64,000 bases of DNA, taken from the NCBI GenBank assembly GCA_041685115.1, contig JAWLGK010000004.1:122506-186505 (forward strand), read 5' to 3'. The stretch is from JALOAT01 sp041685115 (GTDB taxonomy: Bacteria > Pseudomonadota > Gammaproteobacteria > Thiohalomonadales > Thiohalomonadaceae). Shown here piece by piece: positions 43,840 through 52,600 of this stretch. Both the position numbers and the translations under genes were made by a program. Under the pieces are notes generated by a model. That model was not told the origin of the DNA and ran no database searches. It was given only the letters and a program-made list of their open reading frames with translations. Positions within the stretch are counted from its first letter, which is position 1, and the number at the start of each line of letters is the position of its first letter.

Positions 43840-44085
43840 CTCCCTGGCCCTCTCCCGGGGGGAGAGGGAATGTTCGAATCCGCTACGGTGCTTCCCGACA
43901 CCGCTCACTTCTGCCCCTTCTCCCTCCGCGAGACGAGCGCATGGATGCGCGAGGTACGACCCCATGGATGGAGGAGGTAGACCGCGCCGGGAGCAGGCGG
44001 TCGAGAGCAACGCAGGGAGCGGTTGCCGAGGGCTGGGGAGAGGGGATCAATCTCCTATCCTTCGGCAATGCGTGCTTTGCTCATT
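43840..44085. repeat. CCCTCTCCC-type dispersed repeat in the ubiU-ubiV gap
   Basis: The 370-bp gap between ubiU and ubiV holds no gene. It contains CCCTCTCCCGGGGGGAGAGGG near 43850, a TTCTCCCTCCG...GACGAGCGC unit near 43918, and GGGGAGAGGGGATCAA followed by TCCTTCGGCAAT near 44036-44070. Matching units, in part inverted, occur at 61857-61985. It interrupts the otherwise compact ubi run. Function unknown. Confidence 0.65.
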
Positions 44086-44143
44086 GCACAAACGACGCAG
44101 GGATTTTCCTCGGGCTCGGAACCGTGATTCGGCCCCGGCAGAT

Positions 44144-45148
44144 TCACTGCCAACCGCGATCCAGCGCGCCGAGGGTGTGTGTCGCGCCCTCGGCGACCTT
44201 GTCCAGTTGCGCCGCCCAGTCGCCACGCACCTGGAACCCATCGGGATCGGCCTGACAGGCATCGAGCGCGGCCCGCAGCACACGCGTCACCTGCGCCACG
44301 TAGGCCGGGCTGCGCTGGCGCCCTTCCACCTTGAGCGCCTTCACGCCCATGCGCACCAGTTGCGGGAGCACGTCCAGCACCGACAGGCTGGTGGGTTCCT
44401 CGATGGCGTAGTCGACGCGCCCCTCCACCCGGTAGCGCCCCTTGCACACCACCGGATACCCGGCGTGTTCACCGGCGCCATAAGAATCAATGAGCACGCC
44501 GTTGAGGCGCACGTTGCGCGCCAGGCCCTTTTCTTCCCAGGCCACGGCATGGGCGGGCGAGCAGGCGCCGTAGGTATTGGGCGATTCTCCCGTCACGTAG
44601 GACGAGAGGTAGCAACGGCCTTCCACCATCACGCACAGGCTGCCGAAGGCGAAGGTTTCGATTTCGAGGCGGGTATTCTCGACCACGCGCTGCACCTGGG
44701 ACAGCGACAAGACGCGCGGCAGCACGGCGCGCTGGACGTTGAACTGTTCCCGATAGAATTCCAACGCTTCGTAATTTGTGTTGGAACCCTGGACCGACAG
44801 GTGCAAACGCAACTGCGGGTGGGTCTTGGACGCGTAGTGCATCAGGCCCGCGTCGGCCAGGATCAGGGCATCGACGCCGAGGGCGGCGGCGCGGTCCACC
44901 GCCCCGGCCCATTCGCGCCAGCGGTCGGGCTGGGGGAAGGTATTGAGCGCCAGCAATACCTTGGCGCCCTTGCGGCGCGCGTAATCGATGCCTTGGCGCG
45001 CGTTGTTCTCGTCGAAATTGAGCCCGGGGAAGTTGCGTGCGTTGGTGGCGTCGCGGAATCCCATGTACACGGCGTCAGCGCCATTATCCACCGCTGCCTT
45101 CAAGGCAGGCAGGCTCCCCGCCGGGCAAACCAGTTCTACGCGGCCCAT
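44144..45148 (-). CDS. ubiU: Anaerobic ubiquinone hydroxylation protein UbiU (U32 peptidase family)
   Basis: UbiU is the [4Fe-4S] partner of UbiV in oxygen-independent ring hydroxylation. The 334-residue protein starts ELVCPAGSLPALKAAVDNGAD, and the cluster cysteines are visible in GSLCVMVEGRCYLSS, NTYGACSPAH and GYPVVCKGRYRV. The order and spacing agree with E. coli UbiU (Cys 169, 176, 193, 232). It is preceded by a well-placed FNR-type promoter 55-97 bp upstream, so it is expected to rise in the absence of oxygen. Confidence 0.94.
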   Translation of the reverse strand: MGRVELVCPAGSLPALKAAVDNGADAVYMGFRDATNARNFPGLNFDENNARQGIDYARRKGAKVLLALNTFPQPDRWREWAGAVDRAAALGVDALILADAGLMHYASKTHPQLRLHLSVQGSNTNYEALEFYREQFNVQRAVLPRVLSLSQVQRVVENTRLEIETFAFGSLCVMVEGRCYLSSYVTGESPNTYGACSPAHAVAWEEKGLARNVRLNGVLIDSYGAGEHAGYPVVCKGRYRVEGRVDYAIEEPTSLSVLDVLPQLVRMGVKALKVEGRQRSPAYVAQVTRVLRAALDACQADPDGFQVRGDWAAQLDKVAEGATHTLGALDRGWQ

Positions 45149-45202
45149 CGACTGTCCTCACACAAGCTCTTCGGTTCGGCGGGGCACCCCGGCCGAACGC
45201 GG

Positions 45203-45245
45203 ATACTAGCAGGAGTTGCCCCCAAGTCTTCTTGCTCTCGATCAA
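45203..45245 (-). promoter_or_regulatory. FNR-type box and -10 of the ubiU promoter
   Basis: The plus-strand sequence TTGCTCTCGATCAA (45232-45245) matches the FNR/Anr palindrome TTGAT-N4-ATCAA in nine of ten half-site positions. On the minus strand a -10-like TAGTAT (45203-45208) lies at exactly the spacing expected for a class II FNR promoter (site centred near -41.5). The start point would be near 45197, with a 48-nt leader to the ubiU ATG. Fits the anaerobic role of ubiUVT. Confidence 0.65.
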
Positions 45246-45607
45246 GCGTCGCGAGCTTCGCGGCCTCTTCGCTGCCGAAGACGGACGCGTCCCGTACAGC
45301 GCCCGTCAGACGATTCCTAGGATTTAGAAACAGTTGAAACTGCCGCTTCGAGCCACTTCCACAAAGGCCCCGATACCCTCCAAAACCTGCATGGCGCTGC
45401 AAAACGCGTTACGGTTCGCGGATCGCCAGCAAGCACATCGGAATTTTCCGAGGGGGATTTCCGAGATTTCCTAAAGACTGGCGCGAACGATCAGCGCATC
45501 CTGTGCCGCTGGCGAGGGGAGCGTAAGACTCCTCGAAGAAGAGAGGGAAAGCCACTCAGAGGCCCGTTCTCTCTCGTGCCCGGCAGATGATGTGATGGGG
45601 ATTCGAC
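45246..45607. other. Remainder of the divergent ubiU / prenyltransferase gap
   Basis: Beyond the ubiU promoter this stretch holds no ORF with coding character. It includes a partly repeated TTTCCGAG-rich segment near 45440-45475 and must contain the promoter of the prenyltransferase gene, for which no clear boxes were found. Confidence 0.5.
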
Positions 45608-46558
45608 GTGCAAAACGTAGCGGTTGCAGAACCAACGGTGGAACGCTTTGGCCATAGCCCTGTGGCCAAATACGTTGCCGCTACCCGTCCAGCGTTCCTG
45701 ATCGCGGCGGTGGTGCCCTGCTTCATCGGGTTTTCGACGGCTGCCCTGGACGGCCTGGCCATCCATCTGCCCACCGCATTGCTCACGGTGATTGGCGCCG
45801 CGCTCATTGCGGCCGGCGCGAACGTCCTCAACGACTACTACGATTCGCTCAACGGGACCGATGCACAGAACAGCGAGCGGCTGTATCCGTTCTCAGGCGG
45901 GAGTCGTTTCATCCAGAACGGGGTGCTCACGGAACGACAGACCGCTATCTACGGGGCCGCCCTGCTGAGCACAGCGATGTTGATCGGCCTGATCCTACTG
46001 CCGTATGCAGGTAAGGAACTCCTCGCGGTGGGTCTTGCCGGGCTGCTCATCAGCTGGGGATATTCGGCGCCCCCGCTCGCTTTCAACCATCGGGGGCTCG
46101 GCGAAATCTGCATTGCCCTGAGCTATGGCAGCCTGATCACCGTCGGTAGTGACATGGTGCAGCGCGGGGAAGCCAGTGCACTCCCGCTCATCGCCTCCAC
46201 CTCCTACGGTCTCCTGGTGGCGTGCCTGCTCTACGTGAATCAATTCCCGGACATGAAGGCCGATGCCAGCGTCGGTAAACACCATTGGGTGGTTCGCCTC
46301 GGTGCACGGCGCGCACGTTGGGTTTACCTGGCGCTGGTGTACATAGCCTACGGCGCGTTACCGGTGTTTGTTCTCAGCGACCGGCTTCCCGCATTGAGCT
46401 TGCTTGGCCTGCTCACTCTGCCGCTAAGCCTGCGCGCCGCAACCATTCTGTTCCGCCATGCCGAGACCCCTGTCCGCATTCTTCCCGCCATCAAGCTGAC
46501 CGGCGCAGCCATGGCGGTGCATGGTCTTCTGCTCTCCGCCGGACTCGTGCTGGGGTAA
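45608..46558 (+). CDS. UbiA/MenA-family prenyltransferase
   Basis: The 316-residue integral membrane protein (about nine helices) is a UbiA-superfamily prenyltransferase. The first Asp motif is NDYYDSLNGTD near residue 78 and the second is NQFPDMKAD near 213; the DYYDSLNG and 'QFPD' forms look more like MenA (dihydroxynaphthoate octaprenyltransferase) than UbiA. No other menaquinone genes are in the window. It starts at GTG 45608, divergent from ubiU across 459 bp. It may prenylate an alternative quinone head group; the substrate is not decidable from sequence. Confidence 0.82.
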   Translation: MQNVAVAEPTVERFGHSPVAKYVAATRPAFLIAAVVPCFIGFSTAALDGLAIHLPTALLTVIGAALIAAGANVLNDYYDSLNGTDAQNSERLYPFSGGSRFIQNGVLTERQTAIYGAALLSTAMLIGLILLPYAGKELLAVGLAGLLISWGYSAPPLAFNHRGLGEICIALSYGSLITVGSDMVQRGEASALPLIASTSYGLLVACLLYVNQFPDMKADASVGKHHWVVRLGARRARWVYLALVYIAYGALPVFVLSDRLPALSLLGLLTLPLSLRAATILFRHAETPVRILPAIKLTGAAMAVHGLLLSAGLVLG

Positions 46559-46875
46559 TGCAACCAGCGCGGATGTTACTAAGGGGTGGAACGGTGAACC
46601 CTGCCATCCTCGTCGCGCCTGCCCCACTTAGCGGTTCAGGCCGAGTAGCATGCCAGTCTGAACTGCCGCCCTCGGTGCACACGCTTGCTCGGGCGCGAGT
46701 GCCGCAATGGAAGAACTCCCGATGGGCGGAGCGAAAAGCGGCACGCTACATCAACTCCGAGGAGCGTACTGCGGACTCGCGCGCTCAAGAACCTCGCAGG
46801 TAGTAATTCCGGCTCCTCCGCAGAACTTGTGTAGCGGAGGAATCGTAATTCCGCGTGCCCTTGCAAAGACTGTCA

Positions 46876-46940
46876 CCCGGCGAAAGCCGGGGGTCATTCC
46901 GAGGAGGAACGAGGATGGATCCGGCGTGCGCCGGAATGAC
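46876..46940. repeat. Hairpin repeats (CCCGGCGAAAGCCGGG and CCGGCGTGCGCCGG)
   Basis: The 400-bp gap 46559-46958 has no convincing gene. Its right part carries two hairpins, 46876-46891 and 46921-46934, and an 8-bp inverted pair GTCATTCC/GGAATGAC at 46893-46900 and 46933-46940. This is the type of REP-like palindrome seen in many proteobacteria. The left part (46559-46870) shows no structure I can support. Confidence 0.7.
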
Positions 46941-46958
46941 CGGAGAAACCGGTGACCT

Positions 46959-47291
46959 TCAGGCCGGATGCGTCGCCCGGGCACACGCCGCACGCAGGTC
47001 TGCATCCAGATCCTCGCGCTCACAGAGGGCTTCGCGGGCTCCTTGGTCGCCGTGGCGGTAGATCCGATGCAGTACGTCGGCTGTGGCAGCGGGGCAGGAG
47101 GCAATCAGCTCCAGCACCACGTCGGCGAAGTCGTCGGGCTTCAGGGCGATGGCCCGGGCGGTCAGTTGCTCCAGGTCGGACCCGGATAATTCGCCGGACA
47201 GTTCCACACGGGCAAATACCTCGTCGTTCCAGGTCCGCGCGAACCGGACGAACTGTTCGGCGGTGTGATTTGGCGAAAGCACGATCTTCAT
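46959..47291 (-). CDS. Hypothetical protein
   Basis: The 110-residue product (MKIVLSPNHTAEQFVRFARTW...) is mostly helical, with repeated AxALxxDDFADVVLELIA-like segments. I recognise no family, and there is no signal peptide or membrane helix. The ribosome-site region is weak. The codon use looks like that of its neighbours. It is isolated, between a hairpin repeat region and the LysR-type regulator gene. Confidence 0.6.
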   Translation of the reverse strand: MKIVLSPNHTAEQFVRFARTWNDEVFARVELSGELSGSDLEQLTARAIALKPDDFADVVLELIASCPAATADVLHRIYRHGDQGAREALCEREDLDADLRAACARATHPA

Positions 47292-47464
47292 TAGTGTTGT
47301 GTCCGGGAGAAAGGCAGGAGTCCCAGCACGCCTTGGGGGCCATGTGCCACAACAGCTTAGCAGGCCGTTCCTGAACCAGCGCGGCTTCTGGGACTCCCCC
47401 GGTCATTCGTAAACACGCAAAGCCGGCTCCTGGGACATCCTGCCGCAAGCAGCGACGCTTTTGG

Positions 47465-48469
47465 CTAGAAGGAATTCGGATCTTCGCCCAGTTCCTCACC
47501 CGGCAAGGCATCAAAGGCGATGGAACCGCGTGCATGGGCCATGTCCACATCACCTCCCGGCACGTACACCGACGCCATAATGTCGATGAAGCGTTTGGCC
47601 TGCGGGGACAGATAGCGGCCCTGCCGTAGCACCAGGCCGTAACTGCGGCGCGGAAAATAATGATCCAGGGGGATGGCCGCAAGCTGTTCCTCCCCCGTCA
47701 GGCAGACGTCGGTGACGATAGAGATACCGAGCCCCAGTTCCACGTACTTCTTGATGACCTCCCAGCCGCCCGCCTCCAGGGCCACCTGATAGCTCACGCC
47801 GTTTTGCCGGAACACCAGGTCGACGATGCGCCAGGTGGACAGGTGGCGCGGCGGCAGGATGAGCCCATAGGGGCTGATGTCCTCCAGGCGGATGTCCTTC
47901 TTGCCGGCCAGCGGATGGTCCTTGGGCACGATGAGGGCCGGTTTGTAGGTCACCACCGGTCGGTAGACCAGGTCGTCCGGCACCTCGAGCATGGAACCCA
48001 CCGCACAGTCCACTTCGTCCTTGCGCAGCATGGCCAGGCCGTCGCGGCCGGTCACGTTGTGCAGCTTCACGCGGATGTGGGGGTGCTGCTGTGCAAAGCG
48101 CTTCATCACCTCGGGGAGGACATAGAGGATGGTCGATTCGCCAGCGGCGATATTCAGGGCGCCCTGCTCCACCCGGCCCAGGTGCGAGGCGAAGGTTTCG
48201 TGAAGCTTGTCGATGCCCTCGACCATGGGTTCTGCCAGCTTATAGAGCAGCTCGCCCTCGGGGGTGAGCTTGATGCTGGGCCCGCGGCGCTCGAACAGCG
48301 TGGTCTCGAATTCGCGCTCAAGCGCCTGAATTTGCAGGGAAACTGATGGCTGACTCAGGAACAGCGATTCGGCGGCCAGGGAGATGCTGCCGTGGCGCGC
48401 GGCGTGGCAGAAGGCGCGCAGTTGCTTCAGGCGATTCTGCTTGTAGTAGAGGTTGGGGGCGTTATCCAT
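47465..48469 (-). CDS. LysR-family transcriptional regulator, CysB-like
   Basis: The 334-residue regulator has an N-terminal winged helix (LKQLRAFCHAARHGSISLAAESLFLSQPSVSLQIQALE in outline) and a C-terminal effector domain of the CysB group (AAGESTILYVLP, LPPRHLSTWRIVD). The start is ATG 48469; an upstream in-frame extension to 48562 runs through the AT-rich divergent promoter region. It is divergent from rnfB. CysB homologues sense acetylserine or sulfate, but here the neighbours suggest control of the rnf/oxidoreductase operon; neither is shown. Confidence 0.9.
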   Translation of the reverse strand: MDNAPNLYYKQNRLKQLRAFCHAARHGSISLAAESLFLSQPSVSLQIQALEREFETTLFERRGPSIKLTPEGELLYKLAEPMVEGIDKLHETFASHLGRVEQGALNIAAGESTILYVLPEVMKRFAQQHPHIRVKLHNVTGRDGLAMLRKDEVDCAVGSMLEVPDDLVYRPVVTYKPALIVPKDHPLAGKKDIRLEDISPYGLILPPRHLSTWRIVDLVFRQNGVSYQVALEAGGWEVIKKYVELGLGISIVTDVCLTGEEQLAAIPLDHYFPRRSYGLVLRQGRYLSPQAKRFIDIMASVYVPGGDVDMAHARGSIAFDALPGEELGEDPNSF

Positions 48470-48616
48470 GGAACCAGTATTTATTTCCCCAATATTAAGG
48501 ATTGAAATAATTATCGAGTCAAATAATCCATCAGAACATAGACTTCGTTCACACACGCCCACAGGGGGTTCCGATAGGCGTGGTCAGAAATCCGCAACTC
48601 GGGGGTTACGAAGTCC
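48470..48616. promoter_or_regulatory. AT-rich divergent promoter region of the LysR gene and rnfB
   Basis: The 147-bp gap is much richer in A/T than its surroundings around 48480-48535 (for example AATATTAAGGATTGAAATAA), as typical for LysR-regulated divergent promoters. Candidate T-N11-A type sites are present but too degenerate to choose. Confidence 0.45.
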
Positions 48617-49510
48617 GTGGACTCGTTGATTAACATCGCTGTCGCAGGCGTATTCATGGCCGGTCTCGGGGTCGCCCTGGCGTCCGTCCTGGCCGTGGCC
48701 AATCGCCGCCTCCATGTGGACGAAGACCCCCGCATCGACGAAGTCGAGGAGATGCTGCCCAAGGCCAATTGCGGCGCCTGCGGCATCGCGGGCTGCCGCC
48801 CGTTCGCCGAGGCGGTCGTCGCCGGCAAGACCTCGCCGGGCAAGTGTACCGTGAACTCGCCCGAAATGATTGACGCGATTGCCGGTTACCTGGGCGTCGA
48901 TGCCGGGCGCGTGGAAAAGCAGGTGGCCCGTCTCGCCTGCGCTGGTGGATCCCATGTGGCCTATACCCGCGCCCGCTACCAGGGCCTGCAGACCTGCCGG
49001 GCGGCGGCAGTGGTGGCCGGCGGCGGTAAGGGGTGCGCCTGGGGCTGCATCGGTCTCGGCGACTGCGCCACCGTTTGCGATTTCTACGCCATACAGATGA
49101 ACAAGTACGGCCTGCCGGTGGTCTCGGCGGACCGTTGCACCGCCTGCGGCGACTGCGTCGAGGTGTGTCCGAAAGAACTCTTCTCCCTCCAGCCCGTCAG
49201 CCACCAGTTGTGGATCGCCTGCAAGAACCAGGACCTGGCCGACGAAGGCGAGGCCCATTGTGAACTGGTGTGCACCGCCTGCGGCCGCTGCTCGGCCGAC
49301 GCACCCGAGGGCCTGATCCAGATCCGCAACAATCTCGCTGTGATCGACTACGACAAAAACGAGCTCGCTTCCCGCGTCGCCATCGAGCGCTGCCCTACCG
49401 GCGCGATCGTCTGGTTCGACCGCGAGAAGGGTGCTGTCAAGGGTGTCGATGCCCGGCGCGTCACCCGCAAAGAACCCCTGCAGCGCATCGAACCGCTTCC
49501 GCGCGTTTGA
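48617..49510 (+). CDS. rnfB: Rnf complex ferredoxin-like subunit RnfB
   Basis: RnfB carries electrons from ferredoxin into the Rnf ion pump. The 297-residue protein has a short N-terminal membrane helix (about 4-27), the NCGACGIAGC domain near 52-61, a Cys-rich central GCAWGCIGLGDC, and two ferredoxin motifs, CTACGDCVEVCP and CTACGRCSADAP. In most gammaproteobacteria RnfB is about 190 residues; this longer form resembles the clostridial type. It starts at GTG 48617. It precedes the pyruvate oxidoreductase gene by about 100 bp and is separated from rnfCDGEA by it. Confidence 0.93.
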   Translation: MDSLINIAVAGVFMAGLGVALASVLAVANRRLHVDEDPRIDEVEEMLPKANCGACGIAGCRPFAEAVVAGKTSPGKCTVNSPEMIDAIAGYLGVDAGRVEKQVARLACAGGSHVAYTRARYQGLQTCRAAAVVAGGGKGCAWGCIGLGDCATVCDFYAIQMNKYGLPVVSADRCTACGDCVEVCPKELFSLQPVSHQLWIACKNQDLADEGEAHCELVCTACGRCSADAPEGLIQIRNNLAVIDYDKNELASRVAIERCPTGAIVWFDREKGAVKGVDARRVTRKEPLQRIEPLPRV

Positions 49511-49612
49511 CATTCCGCGACGCCTGACACGTACCGCCTCTGTGGCGGCAGGAATACTGTTTCCTTTAAAAATCCGACTCGGCGCGAGCCGGCGAGAGAT
49601 AGGTGATTGGTG

Positions 49613-52600
49613 ATGAAAAAAGAGGCCAAGACGTTCAAGTATCCCGGCAAACGCCGTGCCATGGATGGCAATACCGCTGTCATCATGTGCGAACGTGAGT
49701 CGTCCGATGCTGCCGGTGCCTACCCGATCACGCCGTCGACCAATATGGGCGAATACTGGGCGGAAGAGGTTTCCAAGGGACATCTCAACGTTTCCGAACG
49801 TCCGCTGATCTTCATCGAACCGGAATCCGAGCACGCCGCCGCGGCGGTGACCGCCGGCCTGTCCATGACCGGCCTGCGCGCCACCAATTTCTCGTCCGCC
49901 CAGGGCGTGGCCTTCATGCACGAGTCACTGTACTCGGCGGTGGGCAAGCGCCTCACCTACGTGCTCAATATCGGCTGCCGCGCCATCACCAAGGCGACGC
50001 TGAACGTGCACGCCGGCCATGACGACTATCACTGTGTGGACGACACCGGCTTCTTCCAGATGATGGCCAAGAGCGCCCAGGAAGCCGCCGACCTGAACAT
50101 CATCAGCCACAAGGTTGCGGAACTCGGGCTCACCCCGGGCATCATTGCCCAGGACGGCTTCCTGACCACGCACCTGATCGAATCCATGCAGGTGCCCGAG
50201 CGTGCGCTTATCGCCGAATTCCTCGGCAAGCCGGACGATCTCATCGATACGCCCACGCCGGCACAGCGCCTGATTTACGGCCCGAAGCGCCGCCGCATCC
50301 CGGCCATCTGGGACGTGGACAACCCCATGGTGTCCGGCGTGGTGCAGAACCAGGACGCCTACATGCAGGCGGTCGCCGCTCAGCGCCCCTACTTCTTCGC
50401 CCACATCAAGTCCATCACCGATCAGGTGATGGAAGACTTCTATCAGCTCACCGGCCGCCGCTACGGCCGCATCGGCACCTACAAGACCGAAGACGCCGAT
50501 TACGTCATTCTCGGCCAGGGCAGCGTGGTGGGCACCGCCGAGGCGGTGGCCGACTACCTGCGCGAAACGCGCAAGCTCAAGGTCGGCGTGGTCAACCTCA
50601 CGATGTTCCGTCCCTTCCCGGGCGATGTGCTCGGCCAGGTGCTGAAGGGCAAGAAGGGTGTGGCCGTGCTCGAGCGCACCGACCAACCGCTGGCGGAAGA
50701 CCTGCCGCTGGCGCGCGAGACCCGCGCCACGGTGAGCAAGTGCGTGGAGAACGGCGTCGCCGGCAGTGGTGAACTGCCCTACGCCGACTACGCCGTGTAT
50801 GAGGCCAAGGACATTCCGGTGATCTACTCCGGCTCCTTCGGTCTCGGTTCGCGCGACCTGCAGCCGGAAGGCATCGTCGCCGCCGTGGAGAACATGCTGC
50901 CCGACGGCAAGCGCCGCAAGTTCTTCTACCTGGGCGTGGATTTCGTGCGCGAGAAGCCCGAATCCCCGAAGCAGGAGATCTACCAGCAGGAGCTGCTCGA
51001 GGCCTATCCGCAGGTGCGCGACATGGCGCTGCACGGCAGCGAGAACCCGAACCTCATGCCCAAGGGCGCCATCACCGTGCGCATGCACTCGGTGGGCGGC
51101 TGGGGTGCGGTGACCACCGGCAAGAATCTGGCGATGACGTTGTTCGAACTGCTCGACTACAACATCAAGGCCAATCCCAAGTACGGTTCCGAGAAGAAGG
51201 GCCAGCCGACCACCTATTACCTGTCGGCTGCCCCCGAGCCCATCCGCATCAATGCCGAATACAAGTTCGTGGACGTGGTGCTGTCGCCCGACCCGAATGT
51301 GTTCGGGCACTCCAATGCGCTGGCCGGCCTGAAGAAGGGCGGCGTGTTCATCATCCAGTCGCACCTGGAAACCGCGGATGAGGTGTGGCGCTCGTTCCCC
51401 ATCACCGCGCAGCAGTTCATCGTCAATAACGACATCCGCGTGTTCTACGTGGATGCCTTCAAGATCGCCCGTGAAGAGGCGTCCAATCCCGAGTTGCAGT
51501 TCCGTATGCAGGGCATCGCCTTCCAGGGCGCCTTCTTCAAGGCCTCAGGCGTGATGCAGCAGGCGAACCTCGATGAGACCAAGCTGTTCAAGGCCATCAA
51601 GGACCAGCTGGAATCCAAGTTCGGTTCCAAGGGTGCGCGCGTGGTGGAAGACAACCTGCGCGTGGTGCGCCGCGGCTTCGACCAGCTAACGGAAATCACC
51701 GACAAGACCGTGGTCCAGTTCACCCCGGCCATGCTGCGCAAGGAATCGCACCTGCCCGTCATGCTCAAGCGCACGCCCGAGAGCGGCATGAGCCTGTCCG
51801 ACGTACACCGCTTCTGGGAGCAGACCGGCAATTTCTACATCTCCGGTCAGGGCAGCGATAACCTGGTGGACCCGTTCATCGGCCTGTCGCTGATGCCCGC
51901 CGCCACCGGCGTGTTCCGCGACATGACCCAGGTGCGCTTCGAGCATCCCACCTGGAACCCGGCCAATTGCACCGCCTGCGGCGACTGCTACACGGTCTGC
52001 CCGGACAGCGCCATCCCCGGCCTGGTCAACTCCATGACCGAGGTGTTCGAGACCGCCATCCGCCGTATCGAGACCGCCGGCAACCCGACCCGCTACCTGC
52101 GCCGCGCCACGCGCACTCTGGAAAAGAAGCTGCGCGCGCTGCTCGATGCCGCCGGTGAGAAGGCCGACGTGCACGCCCTGCTCGCCCAGGCCATCGTCGA
52201 GACCATCGTCGACACCGACGTGGACGGTGAGGCCCTGGAGCGCCTGAACACCGAGTTCGAGTGGTTCAAGAACGAACTGGGCGAGTTCAAGTTCGCGGTC
52301 ACCAAGCCCTACTACCTGAACAAGGAAAAGCAGGCCAAGGGCAGCGGCGGCCTGTTCTCCATCACCGTCAATCCGTACACCTGCAAGGGCTGCATGGAGT
52401 GCGTGACGGTGTGCGGTGATGATGCCCTTTTCGTTGACAAGCAGACCGAAGAAAGTGTCGCGCGCCTGCAAAAGGAATGGGGCCTGTGGCTGGATCTTCC
52501 CACCACCTCGCCCGACTACATCCGCATCGAGGATCTGGACGAACGCATCGGTGCCCTGGAAACCCTGCTGCTCGACAAGCGCTCCTACGGCTCCATGGTG

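Noticed and set aside
43870..43885. GTTCGAATCC, which resembles a tRNA T-loop
   Set aside because: The flanking sequence forms no T-stem, acceptor stem or anticodon arm; it lies within a repeat region.
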